From Paucimonas sp. (GTDB taxonomy: Bacteria; Pseudomonadota; Gammaproteobacteria; Burkholderiales; Burkholderiaceae_D), in assembly GCA_028292545.1 (NCBI GenBank), contig JAQGMC010000013.1:80672-144671 (forward strand): DNA of 64,000 bases. The letters run 5' to 3'. Shown here in pieces: positions 39,411-47,989 of the stretch. Position numbers and translations under genes: made by a program. The notes under the pieces were generated by a model. The model was not told the origin of the DNA and searched no databases. It worked only from the letters and a program-made list of their open reading frames with translations. Each line of letters starts with the position of its first letter. Positions within the stretch are counted from its first letter, which is position 1.

Positions 39411-39450
39411 TGACGGGACCGATCCCCGCCACCAACAATTTCCGATACAA

Positions 39451-40191
39451 ATGAACCGACGACGCGCACTCCTGTTGTTGCCTGCCATGCTGGCCTTGCA
39501 AGCGCCGTTGCTGCGCGCGGCGCCAACGAGGCAGTCGCCCGTCAACATGCCGCCTGCGGCCGAGTTGGACTATTCGATTCGCGCCCGTCAAAGTGGCATC
39601 GCGCTCTCTGGCCGTGCGCGGCTGACCTGGCTGCCCACAGGCGATCGTTACCTCGCCAGCGCCGAAACCAGCGCCATGCTGGTAGGCAAGATACTCGACG
39701 AGCGCAGCGAAGGCGGCATCGACGCCGGCGGCTTGCAGCCGGTGGCTTATACCGAGAAGCGCTTCCGCAAGGATGCGACCACGACCAGTTTCGACCGCAA
39801 GGCCGGTGTGCTGCGTTTTGGCGAGTCACAGCAAACCCAGCGCCTGCAGGGTGGCGAGCAAGACCGCGCCAGCGCCTTGTGGCAACTGATTGCAAGCGCG
39901 CGCGCCGGCAAGAACCCGTACCGGCCTGGCCATACCTGGCGCTTTGTGGTGGCCGGCCAGCGCGACAGCGATCCATGGACGTTTTCCGTGCTGGCGCGCG
40001 AAAAAATCAAGACGTCGCTGGGCGAACTCGACACGCTGCACATCGTGCGCACCCCGCCGCCCGAAGCGCGCGAGCGCAAACTCGATATCTGGCTCGCGCC
40101 CTCAATGGATTGGTATCCGGTGCGCCTGCGTTTCGAAGACAGCAACGGCGAGTTCATCGAACAATTCATTGAAGGCATCAACAAGCTATGA
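39451..40191 (+). CDS. DUF3108 protein (paralogue of preceding gene)
   Basis: [20 protein letters not shown]...[19 protein letters not shown]...[20 protein letters not shown] parallels the upstream protein. Confidence 0.85.
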   Translation: MNRRRALLLLPAMLALQAPLLRAAPTRQSPVNMPPAAELDYSIRARQSGIALSGRARLTWLPTGDRYLASAETSAMLVGKILDERSEGGIDAGGLQPVAYTEKRFRKDATTTSFDRKAGVLRFGESQQTQRLQGGEQDRASALWQLIASARAGKNPYRPGHTWRFVVAGQRDSDPWTFSVLAREKIKTSLGELDTLHIVRTPPPEARERKLDIWLAPSMDWYPVRLRFEDSNGEFIEQFIEGINKL

Positions 40192-40913
40192 CCGCTTCAT
40201 CCAACCACGGTGGTGCGCTGGTGCTGTTTTCCGGCGGCCAGGATTCGACCACCTGTGTGGCATGGGCGCTGCAACGTTACGCGCGGGTTGAGACAGTGGG
40301 CTTCGACTATGGCCAGCGCCATGCGATTGAACTGACAGTCCGGCCGCAAGTACTGGCCGGCTTGCGCGCGCTGAATGAAGGCTGGGACACCCGCCTGGGT
40401 GCAGACCACATGATCGACCTGGCCGTGCTGGGGCAGATATCAGACACGGCGCTTACCAGCGATGCCGAGATTGCGATGCAGGCCAATGGCTTGCCCAACA
40501 CTTTTGTCCCCGGTCGCAACCTGCTGTTCCTGACCTTGGCGGCAGCGCTGGCTTACCGGCGCGGGCTGGACGTGCTGGTGGGTGGAATGTGTGAAACGGA
40601 TTACTCCGGTTATCCCGACTGCCGTGAAGAGACGATGCGGGCGATGGAAACGGCACTGAAGCTTGGCATGGCGAGCGGGATTGCGATTGAAACGCCGTTG
40701 ATGTGGCTGGACAAGGGGCAGACCTGGGCGCTGGCAGAAAGCCTGGGGGGCGCCAGCCTGGTCGAACTGGTACGGACACAGACGCATACCTGCTACCTCG
40801 GCGAGCGCGGTGCGCTGCACGACTGGGGCTACGGCTGCGGCCAATGCCCTGCTTGCGAATTGCGCGCGCGGGGGTACGGGGCGTATAGGGCAGGCGACAC
40901 TGCGGGGGGTTGA
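40188..40913 (+). CDS. queC: 7-cyano-7-deazaguanine synthase
   Basis: [45 protein letters not shown]. Confidence 0.97.
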   Translation: MTASSNHGGALVLFSGGQDSTTCVAWALQRYARVETVGFDYGQRHAIELTVRPQVLAGLRALNEGWDTRLGADHMIDLAVLGQISDTALTSDAEIAMQANGLPNTFVPGRNLLFLTLAAALAYRRGLDVLVGGMCETDYSGYPDCREETMRAMETALKLGMASGIAIETPLMWLDKGQTWALAESLGGASLVELVRTQTHTCYLGERGALHDWGYGCGQCPACELRARGYGAYRAGDTAGG

Positions 40914-41012
40914 GAATCGGCCCATATGTTTAGAACCGATCCGTTCCGCTTGGCGAGCCGTTTCAAAGTCTAAGATTGGTCAGCTTACCCACTTCGCTGC
41001 TATAGGAAATCC

Positions 41013-42215
41013 ATGTCTACCGATTTTGTAACGTATGTTCGCGAAGTGCAGGCCATCAGTGCAGTTCCGCAGATCCTTGAGACGGTTGCCTCGATTACCG
41101 GCCTTGGCTTCGTCGCGATAGCGCATGTAACAGAGAACTCATGGACCACCTGCGCCGTGCTGGACAGGCTCGGATTTGGTCTGAAAGTCGGTGACGGGCT
41201 GGATGTGACGACGACGCTGTGCGACGAAGTGCGCAGCACCCTTAAAAGTATCGTCATTGACCACGTGCAGCAAAGTGAACAGTACCGCGACCACCATACC
41301 CCGCGCCTATACGGATTCCAAAGCTATTTTTCGGTGCCGGTTTTCCGGCCCGACGGCACCTACTTTGGCACGCTGTGCGGGCTCGATCCCAAACCATCGG
41401 TACTGTCGGCGCCGTCGACCATATCGACACTCGAGCTGTTTGCGCAGCTCATCTCCAAGCAGCTCGAAATCGAGCGTGACCATGCAGTGACACAAACAGC
41501 CTTGCTGTCCGAACGCGAGACAGCAGAACTTCGCGAGCAGTTTATTGCGGTGCTGGGCCACGACTTGCGCACGCCGCTCAGCGCATTCCAGTATGGCGTT
41601 GAACTGCTTCGACTGAAGCATCCTGATCCAGAGGCGCTTCCCTTGCTAAAGCATATGCAGCGTAGCGTTAGCAGGATGTCAGCACTGGTCGACGACGTCG
41701 TTGACTTCACGCGCGGGCGCATGGGTGGTGGCATATCGCTGGACCTGCGTCATGAGAGCGCGCTTGATGTGCCCTTGCGCCAAGTGATTGATGAGCTACG
41801 CGAGCTGCATCATGAAAGTGCGATCCTGGCGCACATCCAGCCCAACATTAGCCTGCTTTGTGATGCCGGGCGGCTAAGCCAGCTGCTGTCGAATTTACTC
41901 AAAAATGCAATTGTGCACGGCGACGCGAATGCGCCGGTGATAGTGTCGATTACATCGGCCGGCGGAAGGTTTTCCATATCAGTGAGTAACCAGGGCGATG
42001 CCCTGCCGCCGGAGCGGATCCAGCAGCTTTTCAAGCCGTTCTGGCGCGCCCCATCGAGTGGGCCACACGAAGGACTGGGACTTGGGCTCTATATCGTGGC
42101 GGAGATTGCCAGGTCGCATGCCGGCACGATGGATGTAAGCTCGCGCGATCGGACAGTTTGTTTCACTTTCTCGATGCCAGACCGCAGCGCCGCCTTGGAG
42201 TTTGCGGCGACCTAG
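41013..42215 (+). CDS. GAF domain sensor histidine kinase
   Basis: GAF region (SYFSVPVFRPDGTYFGTLCGLDPKP), H-box FIAVLGHDLRTPLSAFQYGVELL, N/G boxes LLKNAIVHG and GLGLGLYIV. Confidence 0.92.
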   Translation: MSTDFVTYVREVQAISAVPQILETVASITGLGFVAIAHVTENSWTTCAVLDRLGFGLKVGDGLDVTTTLCDEVRSTLKSIVIDHVQQSEQYRDHHTPRLYGFQSYFSVPVFRPDGTYFGTLCGLDPKPSVLSAPSTISTLELFAQLISKQLEIERDHAVTQTALLSERETAELREQFIAVLGHDLRTPLSAFQYGVELLRLKHPDPEALPLLKHMQRSVSRMSALVDDVVDFTRGRMGGGISLDLRHESALDVPLRQVIDELRELHHESAILAHIQPNISLLCDAGRLSQLLSNLLKNAIVHGDANAPVIVSITSAGGRFSISVSNQGDALPPERIQQLFKPFWRAPSSGPHEGLGLGLYIVAEIARSHAGTMDVSSRDRTVCFTFSMPDRSAALEFAAT

Positions 42216-42358
42216 GCACAGGTCCAGAACTGGGGCAGCAACGCAGCGATTCTCGCTCAATTCAAACGGTGGCAAGCGTTTTCCATCCTTATTGCGTGGT
42301 CCCACCGACGGGGGACTCGAAATTGGAACTGCAGATGATATTCCTGATAGGCAGGTTG

Positions 42359-42379
42359 CCGCTTTGGGTCGAAAGCGGA
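42359..42379. repeat. Hairpin element copy 1
   Basis: CCGCTTT-gggtcg-AAAGCGG; related to the hairpin at 44349-44372. Confidence 0.6.
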
Positions 42380-42501
42380 GGCTGCCTTGGCCGCCCTCTG
42401 CCAGCCTGGCGCGGTGGGATCAGAGAGGTGTCACCCGTCAAGCTGCGGACGAAACTTTTACTGCGCAGCCAACTCAGCAAGTAGGTCAGGGAGGCAAACG
42501 T

Positions 42502-42705
42502 ATGGAAAATTTCGTGAAGGCGGTTCGACTGGCAGCGGTTACATCCTGCATAGGCATGGGCATCGCAGGCTGTGCCGGGACTCCGGCAGCCCAATCAGAT
42601 GCGAAGCCAGGCGACTATCTCTTGAATCGCGAGAGCGCGCCGCTCTGCCAACTCTACCCCGGCAATTACCCACAGTCGGCAGAGTGCATGATTTCTCCAC
42701 GCTGA
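42502..42705 (+). CDS. Small putative lipoprotein (67 aa)
   Basis: MENFVKAVRLAAVTSCIGMGIAGCAGTP lipobox; GGGAGGC upstream of ATG. Confidence 0.55.
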   Translation: MENFVKAVRLAAVTSCIGMGIAGCAGTPAAQSDAKPGDYLLNRESAPLCQLYPGNYPQSAECMISPR

Positions 42706-42848
42706 AAGGCGCGGCAGTTAAACGATCGGCGCAGAGTCGCCGCCTGTCTCCGGCCAAGAGCCGCCGTTAGCGTGCCTCGCGCGTTCAATGGCAGTCTGTC
42801 GCTATGCGCCACATCACTTCGTTGAAGCGCCCCTGGCGACGACTTATC

Positions 42849-42862
42849 TTGATGAAAATCAA
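42849..42862. promoter_or_regulatory. Perfect FNR/CRP-family (FNR-type) box
   Basis: TTGAT-GAAA-ATCAA exact TTGATNNNNATCAA consensus. Confidence 0.7.
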
Positions 42863-43112
42863 TCGCACACTCCTGCTTTGCAGCGGGACGCTTGATCTTT
42901 CCAATCTGCTAATGAATAGTGGAATGCAACGGTGAAGCGGTCGGCGTAACGTCAATCAACCGAAATCACTAGTCCAAGTCTCGCGAGTCGCAGGTTCGGT
43001 GCCGAAAAGCCAAGACGCACCGTTGCCGCAAGCTGGTCTTTTATCCGGCATCCCGGTGCCGCTTTCCATGCTGGAGTCCCTTCAATGTAGTCGCCGTGAA
43101 TGGAGCATTGTC

Positions 43113-43712
43113 ATGAAACGCACTTTGGGCAGTTTGCTGATGGCATGCATGGCCACGCTGGTCCTGCTTCACACGAGCGCAATGGCATAGTCGGCCCTGG
43201 TGGTAAAGCCGCTGGTGGAAAAGAAGGTGGCCGAATTGCCGTCCGGGCCGCTTTTCTGGAGGCTGGAGAATTTCCCGTCACTGGCACAGGCCCAGGCGGC
43301 AGCCGGGCCGACTGGATTGGCGGCTCAGTCCGGTAACAAATTCTGGCTCTTCACGCTCGGCCCTTCGGGCGGCGCCTCGCCAAGGGGCAGCAAGGTCGCC
43401 GAGGTGGGACCGATAATGATTACGGTCATGCCCGAGTACCTCCTGCGCATCAATGAAGGCAGCGGCGCACCCGGTAGCGTATCGAACGTACACACGCATC
43501 CCGGCTCGGAGGCATTTTATGTGGTCGCCGGGGAAACCACGCAAAAGACGCCTCCAGGTGTGATCAAGGTAAGCGCTGGGCAGTCCATGCCGGGCCAGGG
43601 CGCTGGCATCCCGATGCAGGTATCGAGCAGCGGGTCGACCGATCTGCACTCGCTGGTGATGTTTGTGGTGGACCCCTCCAAGCCGTTTTCCGCTCCCGCG
43701 AAGTTCCCATGA
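43113..43712 (+). pseudogene. Secreted cupin-domain protein interrupted by an in-frame TAG at 43188-43190
   Basis: MKRTLGSLLMACMATLVLLHTSAMA-TAG-SALVVKPLVEKKVAELPSGPLFWRLENFPSLAQAQ...VHTHPGSEAFYVVAGE in one frame. Confidence 0.85.
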
Positions 43713-43764
43713 ACAGACTATAAATACCAGTCAGGCCTCCCACCCACACACCGGGAACCGAACC

Positions 43765-44106
43765 ATGACGAAGTACCTTATCTCCTTCCCCGGATCGGCG
43801 ATGGACATCGCCGACGAAGACATGGCTGCCGTCGGCGAAGCGGCACGCGCAGTCATACGCGAGGCGAAGGATGCCGGCGTCTATGTGTTCGGCGGTGGCA
43901 TCAACAAGGACGTCGCGCCGCTGATGGTCACCGCCGATGGCACCGTCACGAACGAGACCTACCCGCAGACCAAGGAGTTCGATGGCGGCTTCTGTGTCCT
44001 CGAACTCCCGTCGCGCGAGGCTGCCGTGCAATGGGCTGCGAAGATCGGCAAAGCCTGCCGCTGCTCGCAGGAACTCCGCGAGTTCGGGTATGACCCCGAG
44101 AGCTGA
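43765..44106 (+). CDS. YCII-related domain protein
   Basis: MTKYLISFPGSAMDI...DAGVYVFGGGI...FDGGFCVLELPSREAAVQWAAKIGKACRCSQELREF. Confidence 0.85.
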   Translation: MTKYLISFPGSAMDIADEDMAAVGEAARAVIREAKDAGVYVFGGGINKDVAPLMVTADGTVTNETYPQTKEFDGGFCVLELPSREAAVQWAAKIGKACRCSQELREFGYDPES

Positions 44107-44348
44107 GCAGCGAGCTGACCCACTTGGCCCACGGCTGGACCGAATGCCGCGACCATCCGTCACGACGCTCGATTGGGATGAGACGAAGCAATCGGCAGCC
44201 GAGCGTTTCGACCAAGTGTTTCCTCCTGCCCTTAGGTTCCCGCCACCGGGCTAAAGGGTATAAGGTTAGGAAATTTGGGACGCACGGGAGCCTCCTTTCG
44301 TCTTTCCAGAACCATTATTCGATGCTGCGGTACTCTCTCGTTTCGACC

Positions 44349-44372
44349 GTCTGCTCTGGGCCAGAAGCAGAC
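44349..44372. repeat. Hairpin element copy 2
   Basis: GTCTGCT-CTGG-g-CCAG-A-AGCAGAC near-perfect palindrome, alignable with copy 1. Confidence 0.6.
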
Positions 44373-44391
44373 CTTCACAGCATCTAGTCGC

Positions 44392-44736
44392 CTACGCGCT
44401 CAAAGGCCAAGTCAACTCGACGCCGTTGGGAAGCGGTGACTTTGCCAATGCGGATTTTGCGGACGACTCGTCATAACCCGTGCTCGGTGGAAGTGCCGCA
44501 AGAATCGCATTGGTGGCCTCTTCCAACGACCGCGTATCCTCCGGCCCTACAGCCGAAAGGGTTTCATGCGCTATGGGAACCGTAAATGAAAACAGCTCCT
44601 TCTCCTGGCCCTCCAGGAACACTGATGTAGTGAATTGGCGACCCAGCATCGGGCGCGACGGCACGAAGGAGGCGAGGTAATAGCCGCGCTCCACTTGGGA
44701 AGAGTACGGGGCCAGAGCGCCGAGTTCGAGTGTCAT
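44392..44736 (-). CDS. Hypothetical protein (114 aa)
   Basis: ATG preceded by GGAGAGTGAG; no family recognised. Confidence 0.5.
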   Translation of the reverse strand: MTLELGALAPYSSQVERGYYLASFVPSRPMLGRQFTTSVFLEGQEKELFSFTVPIAHETLSAVGPEDTRSLEEATNAILAALPPSTGYDESSAKSALAKSPLPNGVELTWPLSA

Positions 44737-44907
44737 CTCACTCTCCGGTTCAGTAGTCCAACTTATATAGTAGGCGGGCTTGTGAGGAGACGCCAAGCGA
44801 CAACGAGGCTGACGTTCATCTCGGGAGGCAGGACCGTCCCGCGAAGGCCTGATAGTGTGCAATCGGATGCAGAAAATCGTCGAACTGATTTACCTTTGGA
44901 GCCTGCT

Positions 44908-45900
44908 TTGAAAACCTGGAAATGGAATGCGTTGTACTCCTTGACGACTCTGGTCATGGCACTTGCCACCACATGCGTACATGCTGCCGGATTCCAGCAC
45001 GGATATGCTGCCGATCCCGCCGGCAAGCCACTGGAGATCGGCATCTGGTATCCCAGCCAGGCAACGCCGCAGCCAATGTCCATGGGGCCGACCAGGATGT
45101 CGGTTGCGTTCAACGGCCCATTGGAAAGGCAGGCATTGCCGCTGGTGGTGATGTCGCATGGCACGGGAGGCTCGTTCCTCGGGCACTACGATACGGCCAT
45201 TGCCCTGGCCGACGCCGGCTATGTCGTTGCGGCCGTCACCCACACGGGCGACAACTATGCTGACCAGAGCCGCAGCGTATTCATCATGGATCGCCCCAGG
45301 CAGATAAGCCGTGTGATCGATCACATGCTGTCGAGTTGGGACGGCCGCGCAGCAATAGATTCAGCACGAATCGGGATGTTTGGATTTTCTGCGGGTGGCT
45401 TTACCACACTGGTCAGCATTGGCGGGCTTGCCAATTTTTCCAGGGTGGGCCCGATGTGCCGGGAGTATCCAGGCGATTTTGCTTGCCAGTTGCTGGCGAA
45501 GACCGGTCAAGCGGATACCCCGCCGCCTGATTCGGGCCCTGCGCACGATCAGCGCATCAAGGCTGCGGTTGTGGCGGCGCCCGCCCTGGGCTTCACGTTC
45601 TCACCAGACGGATTGAAGACCGTGCACATTCCGGTGCAACTGTGGCGTGCGGAGGATGATGTCATCCTGCCGCACCCCCGTTACGCTGAAGCCGTTCGGC
45701 GCGCTCTTCCGGAAGCACCGGACTACCGCGTGGTGCCCAAAGCTGGCCATTTTGACTTCCTGGCGCCTTGCAGCCTTGCACTTGCGAATATTGCGCCTGT
45801 CATCTGTCAAAGCGCTGCGGGCTTCGACAGGATCGCGTTCCACCAAAGCTTCAACACCTCGGTGGTCGATTTTTTCGACAAAAAGCTGAAGCGCAACTGA
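44908..45900 (+). CDS. Secreted alpha/beta hydrolase (dienelactone-hydrolase/PAF-AH-like)
   Basis: Signal peptide; LPLVVMSHGTGGS, nucleophile motif IGMFGFSAGGFTTL, late GHFDFL; TTG start inferred. Confidence 0.85.
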   Translation: MKTWKWNALYSLTTLVMALATTCVHAAGFQHGYAADPAGKPLEIGIWYPSQATPQPMSMGPTRMSVAFNGPLERQALPLVVMSHGTGGSFLGHYDTAIALADAGYVVAAVTHTGDNYADQSRSVFIMDRPRQISRVIDHMLSSWDGRAAIDSARIGMFGFSAGGFTTLVSIGGLANFSRVGPMCREYPGDFACQLLAKTGQADTPPPDSGPAHDQRIKAAVVAAPALGFTFSPDGLKTVHIPVQLWRAEDDVILPHPRYAEAVRRALPEAPDYRVVPKAGHFDFLAPCSLALANIAPVICQSAAGFDRIAFHQSFNTSVVDFFDKKLKRN

Positions 45901-46031
45901 GGCGCCAGACAAAGCAGGTCGCAAGCTTCCGCTGGTACCCGGGAGCGCTTTCGGCCACCCGCGGTCGTTGTGCGTTGTTTCTGACCATACTTCGAACGGC
46001 ATTGAGGCAGGCTTTCTACCTTCATTGGTGT

Positions 46032-46057
46032 CCGGTACATTAACCCGGTACATTAAC
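46032..46057. repeat. Perfect 13-bp tandem direct repeat, 2 copies
   Basis: CCGGTACATTAAC CCGGTACATTAAC, 41 bp upstream of the next CDS start. Confidence 0.95.
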
Positions 46058-46098
46058 CGTCATGAATTACCGGTCAGGCGTCTAAACGGAGGCAAACG

Positions 46099-46761
46099 AT
46101 GACACGAGTTCGCGTTGAGGGCTTCACCATCTCGCTCGACGGATACGGAGCAGGTCCGGACCAGGACCTCAACAATCCGCTCGGCATTGGCGGGACAGAA
46201 CTGCACCAGTGGCTTTTCCCGACACGCACGTTCCAGCGGACCTTGTTCGGCAATGATGGCGGTACGACCGGGGTTGATGATGATTTCGCCGCCCGTAGCT
46301 TCGAGAATGTGGGCGCCTGGATTCTCGGAAGGAACATGTTCGGACCCATTCGTGGGGACTGGGCGGACACAGACTGGAAAGGCTGGTGGGGAGACAATCC
46401 GCCGTATCACGTCCCAGTCTTCGTCTTGACCCATCATGCCCGTCCTCCCCTCGAGATGGAAGGCGGCACGACGTTCCACTTCATAACCGCAGGCATTCAC
46501 GAGGCGCTCGACCGTGCACGCGAAGCCGCTGCGGGAAAGGACGTGCGGATCGGCGGTGGGCCGGAAACAATCCGGCAGTATCTTCGTGAGGGTCTCATCG
46601 ATGAACTGCACATTGCTATCTCGCCGGTCCTGCTCGGCCGGGGCGAATCGCTATTCGCAGGGATTGACTTGCGGGCCCTGGGATATGAATGCGTTGAACA
46701 CGTAGCGTCGGAGAAGGCCACGCATGTCGTCCTGCGGCGCCAGGCGCACACCGACGCCTGA
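46099..46761 (+). CDS. Dihydrofolate reductase family (RibD C-terminal-like) protein
   Basis: VEGFTISLDGYGAG, HHARPPLEMEGGTTFHFI, IGGGPETIRQYLREGLIDELHIAISPVLLGRGESLF. Confidence 0.92.
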   Translation: MTRVRVEGFTISLDGYGAGPDQDLNNPLGIGGTELHQWLFPTRTFQRTLFGNDGGTTGVDDDFAARSFENVGAWILGRNMFGPIRGDWADTDWKGWWGDNPPYHVPVFVLTHHARPPLEMEGGTTFHFITAGIHEALDRAREAAAGKDVRIGGGPETIRQYLREGLIDELHIAISPVLLGRGESLFAGIDLRALGYECVEHVASEKATHVVLRRQAHTDA

Positions 46762-47067
46762 GCAACTCCTGCGCGCGCCCGGAAAAGAACAAGTCATGAA
46801 GGCCGTAGCACCCCTGTATCTCCAAGCCGGATTGGACCAGCCGCGCCTGCTTCTCCGGGCGGCTGGCGGCGGCTCTTGACTGTCCCGCGCGGCGGTCGCA
46901 TGCGCATGCCGGCTTGCGCCAGCGCTGTGACGGTATGATGCCGGCTGCCACCCGGCTTTCACGCCTCCGCTTTCAAGCTCCTCGATGACCCAGCGCAGCA
47001 CCTGCACGCTTCAAACATTGCGACGTGCTCGCCTTGGGGCAGCAACCCATGTCGGCCGCCGGCACAA

Positions 47068-47955
47068 ATGACACGGCCTGAACGTCCTGCCTCCCGCCGC
47101 TTCGGCATCCTCTGCCTGATCGTCACTTCGGTCGGATGGGGCTTGAACTGGCCGGCGATGAAATTCCTGCTTGAAGAATGGCCGCCACTGCTGGCCCGGG
47201 GCTGCGCAGGCGTCGCTGCAGCGATGCTGGTCGCAGCAATGGCGGTGATCGCAGGTCAAAGCCTGGCCGTACCGCGCGAACAATGGCGGCGCTTGCTGGC
47301 GAGCGCGATGCTGAATGTATTCGCCTGGATGGGATTCTCCACCCTGGCGATGCGCTGGTTGCGCGCCGGCCAGGGTGCGCTGCTGGTCTACACGATGCCG
47401 GTATGGGCGATCTTGCTGGCCTGGCCGCTGTTGGGCAAAAAGCCATCGAAGCCCGCAGTCACCGGACTGCTGATGTGCATGGCCGGGATCGGCCTGCTGT
47501 TTGGCGGCCACGACATGGCGCTGGGCGCGGCGCAGTTTCCGGGCGTGGCATTCGCGGTGGGCGCGGCCTTGCTGTTTGCTTTTGGCACGGTGGTTCTCAA
47601 GCCCCTGGCGTTGCCGCCATTGGCCGCGCTTGCATGGCAACTGCTGCTTGGCTGTGTGCCGATGCTGCTGCTAAGCGCCGCGTTTGAACAGCCGCAGCAG
47701 TGGAACCTGAGCCGCGCGGGATGGGCCGTCATGGCTTATATGACATTGATACCGATGGGCCTGTGTTACCTGGCCTGGTTCGCCGCCCTGCGCCGCCTGC
47801 CGCCTGCAATCGCCTCCACCTCGACCTTGCTGACGCCGGTGGTGGGCGTCATTTCCGCGGCCTGGGTGTTGGGCGATCCGCTGGGTGTCAAGGAGCTTGC
47901 GGCGATGGCGCTCACGCTGGGTGGCGTGGCCGTGGCCTTGCGCCAGCCGCGCTGA
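47068..47955 (+). CDS. EamA/DMT family transporter
   Basis: Multi-TM; VGWGLNWPAMKFLL, IASTSTLLTPVVGVISAAWVLGDPL. Confidence 0.93.
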   Translation: MTRPERPASRRFGILCLIVTSVGWGLNWPAMKFLLEEWPPLLARGCAGVAAAMLVAAMAVIAGQSLAVPREQWRRLLASAMLNVFAWMGFSTLAMRWLRAGQGALLVYTMPVWAILLAWPLLGKKPSKPAVTGLLMCMAGIGLLFGGHDMALGAAQFPGVAFAVGAALLFAFGTVVLKPLALPPLAALAWQLLLGCVPMLLLSAAFEQPQQWNLSRAGWAVMAYMTLIPMGLCYLAWFAALRRLPPAIASTSTLLTPVVGVISAAWVLGDPLGVKELAAMALTLGGVAVALRQPR

Positions 47956-47989
47956 ATCTGCATCCAGCCCGGCACCGGGCCGAAAACTG

